This document shows, piece by piece, positions 10,649 through 21,805 of a stretch of 64,000 nt of DNA (the stretch's first letter is position 1; every line of letters begins with the position of its first letter). The position numbers and the translations under genes were made by a program. Source of the stretch: Bretschneidera sinensis. Its lineage: Eukaryota; Streptophyta; Magnoliopsida; Brassicales; Akaniaceae. The stretch covers positions 75,865,817-75,929,816 of the forward strand of contig CM043701.1 in the NCBI GenBank assembly GCA_023935145.1, given 5' to 3'. Below the pieces are notes generated by a model, which was not told the DNA's origin, made no database searches, and saw only the letters and a list, made by a program, of their open reading frames with translations.

Positions 10649-12145
10649 GAAAGATTCAATATATCTCTCTAACTTTATCTCTCACCAATACTTTATCTAA
10701 AAAAAAGGCTACAATACTATGAACAGTGTCACGCCATAGTGTCACACTACAATGCACAGTGTCATGCTATAGTGTCAAGATACCGTGACCGTTGGCTTTT
10801 GACTTTGACTAGCCATATATTTTTGCAGAAGGCTTTTTAAGGTTTTATTAATGCTATTTTATATATTTTTGGCTTCCATAGTTCTTGATTCTCTATATTA
10901 GAAAAAAGAATAATAGAAAAAAAGGAAAAATGAAAAAAAAAAATCATAGCCACCTATGAAGAATGAGTTCAGATGAGTTACAGTCCATCATGTCCTATAT
11001 CCGATTAAAGATGATGTTCTTCATCAAGTGTTTGATCAATTTGGCCACATGGAGAAAATTATAATTTCCTAAAATTTAATGGAATTTCAAGCTCTTGTAC
11101 AATATCGTTTGCATTAGATGTTGTCTAGGCTAGAACCTATTTGTATGGTAGTTATATTTATGACAATTATTTTCAGTTAGAGGTCAAATATTATCGTGAT
11201 ACTTAGATAATATGTGATTCTAACTTTGAATCTCAGTTACTCAAGATACAACTAGTTGAAAAGTGGGCACAAATAATGGAAGCAGTCTTCACTAAAACCT
11301 TTACCCATTAAGATGAGCCCAAGTATGAAGTTGTTTCTCTAGTCCAAGCACACCTTGAAGAGAAAACAAAAATCATTGATGAATAGTTCAAATTTTATGA
11401 TGTGGATGTACCTTATGGGCCACTTCAAAGCGAAGATAAACAAATCCAAGGCAAGGATGAGGATATGATATGTGTGCACAACATTCCTTCTATTGATTTT
11501 GTTCCCCCTATTTGGTTTGAAACTCCTCAAATCCTTTTAATATCATTCTCATTTTTTATGGAGGACGCCACATCAAGACATTTTTAAGACATACACCTTC
11601 ATCAATTCGTATTATTAGGGTTTTATGTTTAGGATTGGTGCCTATATAAGCACATTTACTATGTTTGGATCAATAAGAAATTGATTATTAAATAAACTCT
11701 TAAGTTTGATCTCTATCCCATTATCTCTCATCTCCTTCGTTCTTCACCTTCTATTTTCCTAGTACTTCTAGCCCCTTATTTCCTCTGATTTCTTCTATTT
11801 ATTTGTTATTCTTGTCCCCAATCTCTATCATTCTTCTCCTCGATCCCATTATTTCTTCTATTTTCATTACTTATCCTCGATCCCTTTATTTCTCCTCTCT
11901 GAAGAAAAAAAAATCAAGAAAATAGGTGGTAAAGGTGAAGAAGTAGGCAAAAGAAAGGGAAGGAAAAAAAAGAAGAGAGATAACGAGAAAGAGTTCAAAC
12001 TTTATTCAATATTTAATGTCTTCCAACATACTTGGCACCAATCCAAATATAATAGGAATCTCTATAACCCTAATACTACTAATAAATCTATAATTTCCTA
12101 AATTAAAGTCCTACTATATTATTATTGGCTCCTAATAAAAGTATA

Positions 12146-12291
12146 TATTGGAAATATATCTATCTATCTATTGTAAAGGAGTATAATTGTATTTTTACTC
12201 TATCTTAAACTAATATAAATATGGGAGTTTAATAATAGATCCCACAGCCTTTGCTTCACTTATTTTCACTTTTTGTTAACATGATATCAAA
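12146..12291 (+). repeat. 5' LTR of Copia 12146-18562
   Basis: 146 bp, ending ctttttgttaaca like its partner; the left end has decayed (tattgg). Confidence 0.88.
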
Positions 12292-12304
12292 GCCAAAGAG
12301 AGAT
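12292..12304 (+). other. Initiator-Met PBS
   Basis: 'tgatatcaaagcc', directly abutting the LTR; two transitions from tggtatcagagcc. Confidence 0.8.
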
Positions 12305-12805
12305 CCAACATTAAATCCTCATCACCTAAAAATAAAAATAAAAATAAAACAAAGAAATAAAAAAGAAAAAATTGAAAAACCTAGCCTATAATCATTTAAC
12401 ACAACCATCATATTTTGAACCCTGAGTCCAAGATTGGTCAATTGCAGTGATCGCTGCTACCATCGGAGCCTCCACGCACCATCACTGAAAACTAACCCAC
12501 TATTGTATTATGCCTTTTTTTTTTATTTGATTTGACTTGAACTTGTTGGGTTTTGCTCGCAGGTCACCGATCTATCGATCTGTGTGATCAGTTTCTCCAT
12601 TGTTGTTGCCATGCGTCGCCACCACTATTCAGAAAATATTTTTTTTAAGATTTTACCCCTCTGGTTTGCCTCTCCATGGTTTTTCATTGAATGAATTTTT
12701 TGTTTCTATAATTAGAATCTTGTGAATTTTCATTTAAGTTTACATATTCCCTTTACCTTTTTTTTTTTTTAACTTGTGGCATTTCCTTAGTTTTTTTAAG
12801 GCAAC

Positions 12806-13656
12806 AATGTTAGGACAAAGTGTTGTCTCCCAAAGTAGTAATGGTGGGGGAACAAGTCAGAGTACAAACCCTAATGATCACCACACTTTTCAAATTACTT
12901 CTATAAATTTGAATCACCAAAATTACCTATCCTAGTCATGAACGACTATGTTGTTTATCAAGGGTAGAGGAAAGATAGGTTACCTAGATGATAGAATTAT
13001 TGTACAAAAGGTTGAGGACCCAAACTTTGATTAGTGGGAATCAAAAAATTGTATGGTAATGTAGTGGTTACTCAACTCTTTGGAGCTTGATATTGCTAGT
13101 GGACTTATGTTACTAGATACTTCCAACGAAATCTAGGATGTGGTATTATAAACTTATTCTAAGACGGATGTTTCTCAAGTTTATGAATTGAATCACCAAA
13201 TCCATCTAACTACATAGAAAGAGTAAGTAGTGTTGCTGTATGCTTCAACAAATTCCGAAGACTGTGGTAGGAATTAAACCATTATCAAGATCTTCAAATG
13301 GAGTTCGAGAATGATATAAAGAAATTTTAGAGTCTGATTAGTTAAGAACTAGTGTTTAAATTCTTAGATAGTTTGAGACTTGAGTCTGATAAGATTCTAG
13401 TTCAAATTCTCAAAAAGGAGCCATTACCTTCCATTCATAATCTATTTACCTATGTTCAAATAGAGGAGAGTCATCAAGGAGATGCTTTAAGTTTTCCATA
13501 TGAGACACCTGTCTTGGTCTTCACCTCCCAAGAAAAAGAGAAATTGTTATCTACTAAGAGGTTGATAGCTCCTACAGATGATAAAGACAAACTCATTTAT
13601 GTTCATTGCAATAAATATAAGCATACTCAAGAGACTTTTTGGAAACTTCATGGTTA
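12806..13656 (+). pseudogene. Copia gag, broken
   Basis: The start ATG at 12806 opens MLGQSVVSQSSNGGGT and leads into a gag N-domain (HTFQITSINLNHQNY). Stops occur from about 12932 onward. The open 3' part (13352-13656) ends with a decayed zinc-knuckle-like segment (HCNKYKHTQETFWKLHG), which in this Copia type closes gag. The second Cys, the Gly and the final Cys of a normal CCHC are missing. Confidence 0.75.
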
Positions 13657-13879
13657 ACTAGTTAATCAAGGTATGGGTAGAGATCAAACTAATCATTCTA
13701 AAAAACACCACTATGGGCTCTAGACCTTCACATGGTCATCACACCATGACTATCTATCTCAACCCTTCTATTGTAGCTTCTCTTTGCAATGAACTTCCCA
13801 CTAGGAATCCGAATCAGTATGAATTTAACACTCTTTGATGCCTTATCTCTAAATTGGAGCCAGTTATTGCAACATCTTC

Positions 13880-14425
13880 TTCCTTTTCTCATTCAGGTAA
13901 CTATGTTATTGCCCTTAATTCTTCCTCTGATCCTACTTCTAGTCCTTGGATCTTTAATTCAAGGAAAATGGATTATATGACTGGTAAGTCCACTTTATTT
14001 CTTCATATCTTACTTGTTATAGTCAAGATAAAGTAAGAGTCACTAATGGTTCTTTTTCTTCAATATCTAGAAAGGGTTTTACAGCTATGACCCTTGAATT
14101 ATCACTGTCTTCTGTACTTGATGTCTCTAATTTTATTAGCAATATCTTATTTGCTAGTAATATTACAAAGTCACTTAATTGTAGTGTAACATTTCTTTCT
14201 TTTTATTGTAGCTTCTAGGACTTAGTGACGGAGAAGATGATTAGCAGTGGTAAAATGAGAGATGGTCTCTACTATCTGGACTTTAAAAAATCATAATTGT
14301 TTAGGATTAAACAAGCACATTAGTCCACTAGTAGTGCAAGTTCCACCGATCAAGCCTAGCTTTGGCATAGACACTTACGACATCTATTTTTTTTAAAACA
14401 TTTTTTCCGTTTAGTATTTGGTAGT
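13880..14425 (+). pseudogene. Copia protease to GAG-pre-integrase remnant
   Basis: SPWIFNSRKMDYMTG (about 13940-13984) is a decayed protease active-site region: the Asp-Ser-Gly is reduced to Asn-Ser-Arg. LWHRHLRHLFF near 14352-14390 is the GAG-pre-integrase motif. The frame then breaks at 14425, where the solo LTR is inserted. Confidence 0.65.
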
Positions 14426-15803
14426 TGATTATGCTCAAACTAATACGCGGTTATTGTGTATAGTTGAGGTGTTGACCCCACAAGGAAAAGCGAACTACAA
14501 GGGAAAGTGTAAACCCAAACACGAACGATAAAGATCAAGTGAGAGAATCTGAGTTTTGATAATAAAGTAATGTGAGAAAATTGTTTATAATGAAGAATGT
14601 AATGGAGAGATAACAAGGTTTCGGGAATCCTCCCTAGGTTTGTTGCCTTATTCCAATCTCGATTCAATTGTTTTTATCTCGATTGCTAGTTTCACATCCT
14701 AAACAGGCAATCGGTAAATATTCAATCAAAGCACATGTAAACCCTAATGTAATTGCTATGAAGTACTCTTTACTTTCAATTCAAGCACACATGACCTATC
14801 TTATAGATTTATCAAGAAACGACAATATATTTTAATGATAATATCGCAGTAATGGACAAACCTAAAAGATAAATCTACCGGAATCAATCACATCCAACAA
14901 TCTTTACATAAGAAGAGCATGACTAGACTAATATAGAGGAGAAAGACATAATCACCAGATTATGAGAAAATCTTTTAATTAAATCAAAAAGTAAATCATA
15001 ACAATGTTTAACAATGAATCCAAACTACAACTGAATCAAGAATAGAAATAAGAACAACTACACCTAAGAATTCATCCTTTCGCTTTGCTTGGAGATTAGT
15101 CGACCATGGGGCTCATGCTTGAACACCGTAATAGAGAAGAATATGGCAGCTCTCTTGAGTTTTCCAGCCTTAATGATCTCCTTCTTTTCAAACCCTAAGT
15201 GATCTATTTATAATACAAAAGGTCCAAGGGTGTTTTCGGGTCTAAACTATCATTACAACCCTAATTAGGTCGTGACTTGGAAACAAAGTATCGCCCTCGC
15301 GTCGCGACTCACACTAATCTAGGCCGCAACTCAACCTTTTAGGTTTTCTTCATGCTTCTGGAGGTTGCGGCTCAGACTGGTCCAGGCCACGTAGCACACT
15401 GGTGTCTTCTTGGTTCTTTTGGACTTGGTTCTGAAGGCTGCGGCTCAGCCTTTCCAAGCCGCAGCGCACACACTCCTTTTCCTATCCGAGAAGTTGATGG
15501 TTCTGGAGGCCGAGGCTTGAAGTTTCTGGCCATAGCATGGAACACTAAAGACTTGGTTTCTCTTCATTTTATCCTTCCGCAACCATACCTTCACTCTGAT
15601 GTGCATCAAAGCATCGTGCTTAAAGCTATGATAGCTTTCCATCTCTTTTGGACTCAAAGTACTTGAAAATGCAACAAAATAGATCAACAATCCAAGAATA
15701 TCACTTTAGAGTTGTTAAGGTATAAAAGTGTAATTCAAACCTAGATCAACCCTAAAATACTAACAAATAAGTACTGTTAAGATGCATTTTATGACTCTCA
15801 TCA
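14426..15803 (-). mobile_element. Solo LTR, Gypsy Athila/Tat-like
   Basis: 1378 bp of non-coding DNA interrupts the Copia coding region, which resumes at 15804. The ends are tg...ca (tgattatgctc...ctctcatca). The flanking 5-mers gtagt and ataat differ only by two G/A transitions, so they could be a decayed TSD. Near the left end, 'tgtatagttgaggtgttgaccccacaagg'-like DNA matches in layout the LTR-end block of 35310 and 63143 (a 'tatagtg...(c)acaggga' pattern), which supports a minus-strand LTR of the same broad group. No internal region or second LTR is present. Confidence 0.68.
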
Positions 15804-16800
15804 ATAATCTAGATGTTACTCGGCTAAATTGTTAGAGTTGTGAGCTTACTAAACACCATCGTATTTCCTTTCCTTTAAGTAATGATAGAAGTTTTATTCT
15901 ATTTTTTGTTATCCATTTGATGCTTGGGGTCCTCCTTGCATTACAACTATTTCTAGTTTCTGATGGTTTATTACATTTATTGATGATTTTTCTCGCACCA
16001 CGTGGGGGTTACTTATTGAAAACAAAAAGTGATGTTTTTACTTTCTTTAAAAAATTTCATTGTATGATTCAAACTCAATTTAGTGCAACTCATATAGTTC
16101 TTTAATCTGATCATGGTTATGAGTATATCACTAGTGGTCTATCTTTATATTTGAATGAAAATGGAATACTTCATTAAACGCTTAAGTTAAAACCCTGCAG
16201 CAAAATGGGGTCGTTGAGTGGAAAAATAGTCATTTACTTGAGGTAGCATGTTCTGTTATGTTCCAAATTAATGTTCCCAAATGTTATTGGGGTGACATTG
16301 TGTTAACAATAGCTTGCTTGATAAACCGTGTTCCCTCTAGAGTTCTTAATTTTAAGAGCCCCATTGATGTGTTATCCCATCATTCCCTTACTGTTTTATT
16401 TCATATTCCACCTAGGGTCTTTGGGTACACCTGCTTTATGTGTGTTCATGGTTAAACTCATGGTAAGTTAGATCCACTGACTTTTAAGTGTATATTTTTG
16501 GGTTATGCTCCATTAAGAAGGGGTAAACATTTTGTTCCATTTGATGAGTTCCTTTGGATGTCTCGTCCTTATTATACCTCTTTTGAGACTTCTCTTTAGG
16601 AGGAGAATATCAGTGAAGAGCATTCTCCATTTGTCTTTCCTTTTGAAATTCAAGTGTCCCCATTTGAACTCAAAGAGCAAGAGACTAGTAGTAATCTAAC
16701 TTCTAGTAGTGATCCAGCTTGTGTCAATGAAGATTTACCTACTATAAGGACAGCTACCAAGAGCAAACATTTATAAGTCTATTCTAGGAGATAGAAAGAT
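15804..16800 (+). pseudogene. Copia integrase, broken
   Basis: Continuation of the interrupted pol. The zinc-binding end (SCELTKHHRISFPLSNDRSF) is followed by the DDE core region (FIDDFSRTTW near 15975-16005). The ORF 16258-16455 has the typical CYWGDIVLTIACLINRVPSRVL and FHIPPRVFGYTCF. The linker to RT (about 16600-16800) is Ser/Glu-rich. Multiple stops are present. Confidence 0.75.
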
Positions 16801-16999
16801 AAAACTGTCTCTTCACTACCATGTCAATCATCTTCCTTGGAACTAGGTAAATTTCTTAATCTTGATGCTCCTATTGTTGTTCATAAAGGTGTTAGAACAT
16901 GTACTTAACATCTTATAACTATTTTTGTCTCATTTTCTCATCTCTTACCATTCTATCGTGCCTTTATATCCTAGTTGTCTTTTTTTTCTATTCCAAAAA

Positions 17000-17720
17000 C
17001 CTTATAGGATGTATTAAGGGATGACAAGTGGAAGGACACCATATATGAGGAAATGAAAGCTCTTCAGAAAAATAAAACATGGGACTTAGCTTAGTTACCA
17101 AAGGGCAAGAAGGCAACAGGCTGCAAATGGGTGTTGACAGTTAAACATAAAGAATTTGGATCAATGGAGCACTACAAGCCAATACTAGTAGCCAAAGGGT
17201 ATACTCTATGGGATTGATTACTAGAAAATAGTTGCCCAGGTGGGTTTTACTCTCCTTAGCAACAAATTTTGGATGGCCACTATTTCGGTTAGATGTGAAG
17301 AATACCTTATTACATGGAGATTTAGAGGAAGAAGTGTACATGGATTTTGCTCTAGGAATTGATGCTAATACTGACTCAGGGAAGTGTGAAGGTTAAAAAA
17401 AAAATCCTTATATGGACTAAACCAATCTCCAAAAGGTTGGTTTGGTCATTTTCCCTGAGCTATGCTAAATTATGACTATCAACAGAGTTAGAGTGATCAC
17501 AACTTGTTCATCAAACATTCATATCTAAGGAAAGTGAATGCTCTAATTGTTTGTGTTGATGACATTATAGTGAGAGGTGATGATGATTTGGAGATATAGA
17601 ATGTAAGGGGTACTTAGCTAAGGAGTTCAAGATAAAAGATTTGTGAAACTTAAAATAATTCTTGTTTATTAAGGTTGTGAGATCTCAAAGATGTATACTT
17701 ATTCCTCAATGAAAATACAT
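17000..17720 (+). pseudogene. Copia reverse transcriptase, broken
   Basis: Recognisable by ALQKNKTWDLA (about 17050-17090), KATGCKWVLTVKH and the catalytic box as CVDDIIV near 17553-17573, where the usual Tyr is Cys. Several frameshifts and stops are present, with an A-run at 17396-17404. The fragment cannot be translated through. Confidence 0.78.
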
Positions 17721-17944
17721 TCTAGATCTTCTTAAAGAAATATGAATGCTTGGAAGCAACTTGTGAGTACTCCAATCAATCCAAATTTGTATTTAGTGGA
17801 AGACAATAATGGTGTCCTTATAGATAGGGAAGATTTTAGAGGTTATACTCTATATTATCCCACATAGAGGTTGTTTACCGAATTCTCCAGTATTTTAAGG
17901 CTACCCTTAGAAAATGTATATTATTATCTAAAAATGATCATATG

Positions 17945-18426
17945 CGAGTAGAGTCCTACACTGATGCAGACTGTGAAGGATATATAATAGAAAGAAGATC
18001 TAGCTCGGAATATCTTACCCTAGTGGAGGGTATTTTGGTGACTTAGAGGAGCAAAAAGCAATTAGTGGTATCTAGGTCAAGTGCAGAGGAAAAATATCAA
18101 GTTATAGCACAGGGTATTTGTGAGCTACTTTGGCTATGATTGTTGCTATAAGAATTCAAGGTGGAGGTTAGCAAACCTATGAGGTTATATTGCGACAACA
18201 AAGCTACAGAAAACATTGCTCACAACTCGATTCAACATGATTGAACCAAATATATTGAAATAAATAGACATTTCATTAGAGAGAAGTTAAATGCTTGTTT
18301 AACATGCATTTCGTTTATGAAGACTGGAGAACAACTTGCTGATGTCTTAACTAACAGAGTTGCAAACCCATTATTTCAAAATGTGATAGGCAAGTTGGGA
18401 ATGTGTGATATCTATGAACCAACTTG
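17945..18426 (+). pseudogene. Copia RNase H and pol C-terminus
   Basis: YTDADCEGYI opens RNase H, then RSKKQLVVSRSSAEEKYQ, LYCDNKAT and TKYIEINRHFIREKL; all are standard Copia RNase H landmarks. The C-terminal tail QLADVLTNRV...GKLGMCDIYEPT ends just before the PPT at 18423-18433. It is open over most of its length, apart from about three stops. Confidence 0.83.
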
Positions 18427-18433
18427 AGGGGCG
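18423..18433 (+). other. Polypurine tract (PPT)
   Basis: cttgaggggcg directly before the 3' LTR start at 18434; it overlaps the end of the pol reading frame. Confidence 0.75.
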
Positions 18434-18562
18434 TACTAAAAATATATCTATCTAATGTAAAGGGGTATAATTGCATTTAACTCTATCTTGAACTAATATA
18501 AATATGGGAGTCTAATTCTAGATCCCATTATTTTTCCTTCACTTTTTCTCTCTTTGTTAACA
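18434..18562 (+). repeat. 3' LTR of Copia 12146-18562
   Basis: 129 bp; shorter than the 5' LTR, mainly through a lost tatc repeat and small deletions. Ends ctttgttaaca. Confidence 0.88.
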
Positions 18563-18733
18563 GTATATTTACAAAATAATCCCATAAATAACCAAAAATC
18601 CCACAAATGTATTTTTTCCCATTCTGCATAATTCTCTCATGCTTATAAAAAATTATACCTCAAGTTTGGAAGTGTAGTATCAAAATTTTTTAACCATGAG
18701 AAAGCATAGGGAAAACTTTAAGTGCATTGAACT

Positions 18734-19105
18734 TTACATTATCATGAGAAAACAAGATGTCAAGAATGATCTCAAAAATTCTTTATTCTCAACTTGAAAA
18801 TCTGGAGGCATGACAAAATCAATGGAAGGTATAGCACGAAGAACAACAATGTTCACATCTTTAATTGAGATGTACTTAATAGGTCCACTATTATGTTTCT
18901 CCCTTGAAGCTTCTTGATCACCCTTTAAAGTTACATAATCAATAGCATTTGAGTCTTCAAATGTACTTTCTTCATTCTTTGATACCTCAAAAGTAAAAGA
19001 TGTTGACCTAACAATTTGTTCCTCAAGGTTTACGGATTTGAAAGAAACTTTTATATATTCGAGTTCAGATTTTTGCATTTGGAGCTCGACTTTATGGATT
19101 TGCAA
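18734..19105 (-). CDS. Unknown ORF of the short LTR element
   Basis: 123 codons. The N-half is charged and probably helical (QMQKSELEYIKVSFKSVNLEEQ), with a Glu/Ser/Asp-rich middle. The C-part AIPSIDFVMPPDF also occurs, decayed, in the plus-strand relative near 11486-11515 (HNIPSIDFV-PP), so the ORF belongs to the element family and not to the host. I do not recognise the domain; a gag-like role is only a guess from its place in the element. The upstream part (19106-19790) is decayed. Confidence 0.45.
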   Translation of the reverse strand: MQIHKVELQMQKSELEYIKVSFKSVNLEEQIVRSTSFTFEVSKNEESTFEDSNAIDYVTLKGDQEASREKHNSGPIKYISIKDVNIVVLRAIPSIDFVMPPDFQVENKEFLRSFLTSCFLMIM

Positions 19106-19798
19106 CTCAACTTTTTTTGTGATTGAAGCTCATTTTTAAGCTCAATTCTAACACCTTTAAGCATAAAGTTTCAAGTCTAGCAATCCTTTTTATGACCTTT
19201 GTATCAGATTCAATATCATGTACATCTAGTTAAGAAGAGGTATCACATTTAAAGGACACATATGCATTGGTACTAGCTAAGTAACGATGGATATCCAATT
19301 GGCAACATCCATCATAAATATGATGTCCATGAAGGAATGATTGAAAAAAGATAGCATCTTGATGGAACCAAAATTGCACGAAAACCAATTTATTTCTAAA
19401 ATATTATGACCTTCACCATAAACCTATATGGACTAAAAACCTGACATAACACATTCTCTATGATTGAATATAATACATTATGGATTCTCATTAAATCGAC
19501 TTAACTCATATGAATTCATTACATAAGTGGCTAAAATTTCTTTTCCTATCCTTTTCTATTTTTTTTTTTTCAGAAATCAAACTGAAATGGAAATAACAAA
19601 AAAAAACCGACTTTCTTGCAAAACTTTATTCACGCACACTGTAGATAGTGTGTTGTTAACGTTGACTATAGCGCAATACTATTTATGGTATTGTAACACT
19701 GTCCACGATATTGTTCCTAGTACTGTAGGCATTTTTATTTTAACATTCAGATGGCATAAAACGAAATTTTCATGCGGGGGAGGATAGTGGATCGATTT

Positions 19799-19811
19799 GG
19801 CTCTAATATTA
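19799..19811 (-). other. Initiator-Met PBS (decayed)
   Basis: The plus strand reads ggctctaatatta, i.e. taatattagagcc on the minus strand, six bases from the 5' LTR at 19818. Confidence 0.7.
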
Positions 19812-19817
19812 ATTAAT

Positions 19818-20251
19818 TGAGTTCAAGTAAACAAGGGAGAAGAAATAAGAGAATGAGAGAGAAAAATAATAAAGATAACAGAGAATAATAACATATAAAA
19901 AGAAGAAACTAGAGGAAAAAAAGGTCAAAGGTGAAGAACTAGATAAAGATAAGGGAAAGAATAAGAGAGAAGAGAGATAATAAGAAAGAATCAAATTTTC
20001 ATTTGGTAATCAATGTATGAAAAAAATCCATCAAACTTAAGATGCTTATATAGACACCAATCTTAAATGTAATAGGAAAACCTAAAACCTTAATAATACT
20101 AATAAAATCTATAATTTCCTTAAGTTCTACTATATTTCTAGTTATTACTGGCTCCTAATAAAAGTATATCTACAAGATAATCGCACAAGGTCATAAATAA
20201 TCCAGAATTTTATAAATTGTTAAATAATACATACTTCTTTCCCATTCTGCA
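19818..20251 (-). repeat. 5' LTR of the minus-strand short element
   Basis: 434 bp, tg...ca. Shares 'ggctcctaataaaagtata' and 'cccattctgca' with the split 3' LTR (11900-12145 and 18563-18628), and is the inverse of 10269-10633. The lower half is a purine-rich tract (19830-19990). Confidence 0.72.
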
Positions 20252-21006
20252 TCAAGGTGTCCACTTGAATTACGGGGAAAGCTCAGTTTCTCTCTATGAT
20301 GGTAATCCATTTGATGATCTTGGTACTACAAAAGAATGGTTAGGTGTTTACGGTACTTATATATGACCAGACTTGATATTGGCTACATTGTTAGTATTTT
20401 CAGCCAATTCATGCATTGTTTTCATATAGCTCGTCTTCAGGCTATTAAATGGATTTTACAGTATCTAAAAAGGACCATTGCTCATGATACTTGTCTCACA
20501 CCATATCCTGCTTCCTATCTTCTGGCCTATGTTGATGCTAATTGGACAAATTGTCTTGATACCCATTGCTCGTTTACTTGTTATGTTATTTATCTTGGCC
20601 ACAGTATTATCTCTTGGTGTGCCGAGAAACAACTTATTGTGTACAATTTTACTTTAGAGTCTAAATATCACTCTCTTGTCTATGTTGTTGTCGAAACTTA
20701 TTATCTTCGCCATATATTGAAAGACCTTGGTGTCTACATTCGTGCTCCGATTCATATATATTGTGTGATAATGTTAGTGCCACCTATATTGTGATTAATC
20801 ATGTTTTTTTTTTTATGTTAGGCTAAACATATTGAGATTGATTTATCATTTTGTTCGTGAAAAGGTAACCAAATGGAGGGTTTTTGTTTCTTATGTTCCT
20901 ATTTATTCCCAGGTTGCAGATATTTTTACTAAAGGTATCTATGTCTCTCAGTTTCATTTTTTAAGGGACAAGCTACACATTACTTCATCCCATTTAACTT
21001 GGGGGA
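20252..21006 (+). pseudogene. Copia RT/RNase H 3' fragment
   Basis: Truncated on the left. The ORF 20336-20794 carries MVRCLRYLYMTRLDIGYIVSIFSQFMH, then AIKWILQYLKRTIAHD, RNase H AYVDANWTNC, HSIISWCAEKQLIVYNFTLESKYHSL and the following His/Leu region. AKHIEIDLSF follows near 20820-20850 out of frame. The PPT acttgggggatg ends at 21007, where a new LTR begins. Gag, integrase and most of RT are absent. Confidence 0.8.
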
Positions 21007-21240
21007 TGTAGAAATATATAATGTGTTTTGAGTATATTTGATAAACTATATATAGTACAACACTTGTAATTGTTCTTTCTCATAGTATACACATTACGTA
21101 AGCCCTAATTAAGGTAAATCTTCTCAAACTCTACATACACCAAATTAAGTTAAAGGTACTTTTAGAGTATATATTCGATCATAAAATTATTTGGTTTGTG
21201 CATAAAGTTGCTTTTAGATTATCATAAAATTAAAAGTTAC
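21007..21240 (+). repeat. 3' LTR of the truncated Copia (partial)
   Basis: Starts tgtagaaatatataatg directly after the PPT. Its right end is not resolved; it is either decayed or cut near 21244, where another LTR starts. No partner in the window. Confidence 0.55.
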
Positions 21241-21244
21241 TTCT

Positions 21245-21703
21245 TGTTTGGATTTCTAACTAGGATTCTGGAAATGAAGACAAGAACTAAGAAAAGTGGC
21301 AGAGAATATTTCAAGGGGGCTCCGATGAAGACTAATTCTTGCTTGATTGCTGAGTGATGAAATATGAGAATAACCCATCTATTTATAGAGGCTTTCAGCT
21401 TCATCTCCACCCTTTGATAAACTGCCTCTTTGAATTTCAAAATACGGATAATGTCTATCTATTTCCTAATCATCTCTATCTTAAATATCAGATTATACTT
21501 ATCCTTTCATTTTAGGATAAGACTTCTCTATAGTTAGATGAGTTTGCCCAACTATTTAGAGATTTACCCTTATCCCTTATTTCGGGATAAGACTTCAACT
21601 TCGGTTGAATGGCCATACCTAACATCTCCTAATTGGCTACTTAGCTAAAATTCTAGATACGATCTCACTATCCGTAAAATACCATATAAATAATTTCTAT
21701 ACA
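21245..21703 (-). repeat. 3' LTR of Copia 21245-26480
   Basis: The left end tgtttggatttc aligns with 26124. The right end is placed at ...tataca because TG...CA is satisfied and the PPT-like repeats follow; this end is approximate. Confidence 0.65.
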
Positions 21704-21717
21704 TGCTCCAATTATTC

Positions 21718-21805
21718 GTGAGATGACACACTCCCACTATCCATGAGATAATACACTCCCACTATCTGTGAGATAACATATCCCCACTATCCGTGAGATA
21801 ACACA
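21718..21805 (-). repeat. 25-bp tandem repeat at the PPT position
   Basis: Three and a half units of gtgagataacacactcccactatcc with few differences (21718, 21743, 21768, 21793). On the minus strand each contains the purine-rich ggatagtgggagtg. The repeats overlap the end of the pol ORF (21762-21950). Confidence 0.85.

Larger units (their letters stand above)
10269..11899 (+). mobile_element. Short LTR element, plus strand
   Basis: The 5' LTR is 10269-10633 (tgcaaaatgg...tacatca). The PBS tgatatcagagcc is at 10636-10648. The internal part is about 0.95 kb. A partial 3' LTR (about 11609-11899) shares 'ttatgtttaggatt...cctatataagcac' with the 5' LTR. The internal part has a decayed ORF ending with the motif IPSIDFV-PP near 11486-11515, also found in the minus-strand relative at 18734-19105. 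It lacks pol and so is non-autonomous. Confidence 0.7.
12146..18562 (+). mobile_element. Complete Ty1/Copia retrotransposon with short LTRs
   Basis: 6417 bp. LTRs 12146-12291 and 18434-18562 share 'actaatataaatatgggagt'. The 5-bp TSD gtata is perfect (12141-12145 and 18563-18567). The PBS directly follows the 5' LTR and the PPT cttgaggggcg directly precedes the 3' LTR. The coding order gag, protease, integrase, RT, RNase H is traceable but full of stops and shifts. A solo LTR (14426-15803) interrupts the GAG-pre-integrase region. Many stops are TAG/TGA at former Gln/Trp codons, consistent with long methylated silence. Confidence 0.92.
11900..20251 (-). mobile_element. Short LTR element, minus strand, split by a Copia
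   Basis: Same family as 10269-11899 but inverted. The 5' LTR is 19818-20251 (tgagttcaag...cattctgca). The PBS on the minus strand is at 19799-19811. The internal part is 18629-19798. The 3' LTR is 11900-12145 plus 18563-18628, because a complete Copia element (12146-18562) sits inside it. The two family members meet at about 11900 with the inner ends of their LTRs, giving a tail-to-tail arrangement. No TSD is visible for the element itself. Confidence 0.68.
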
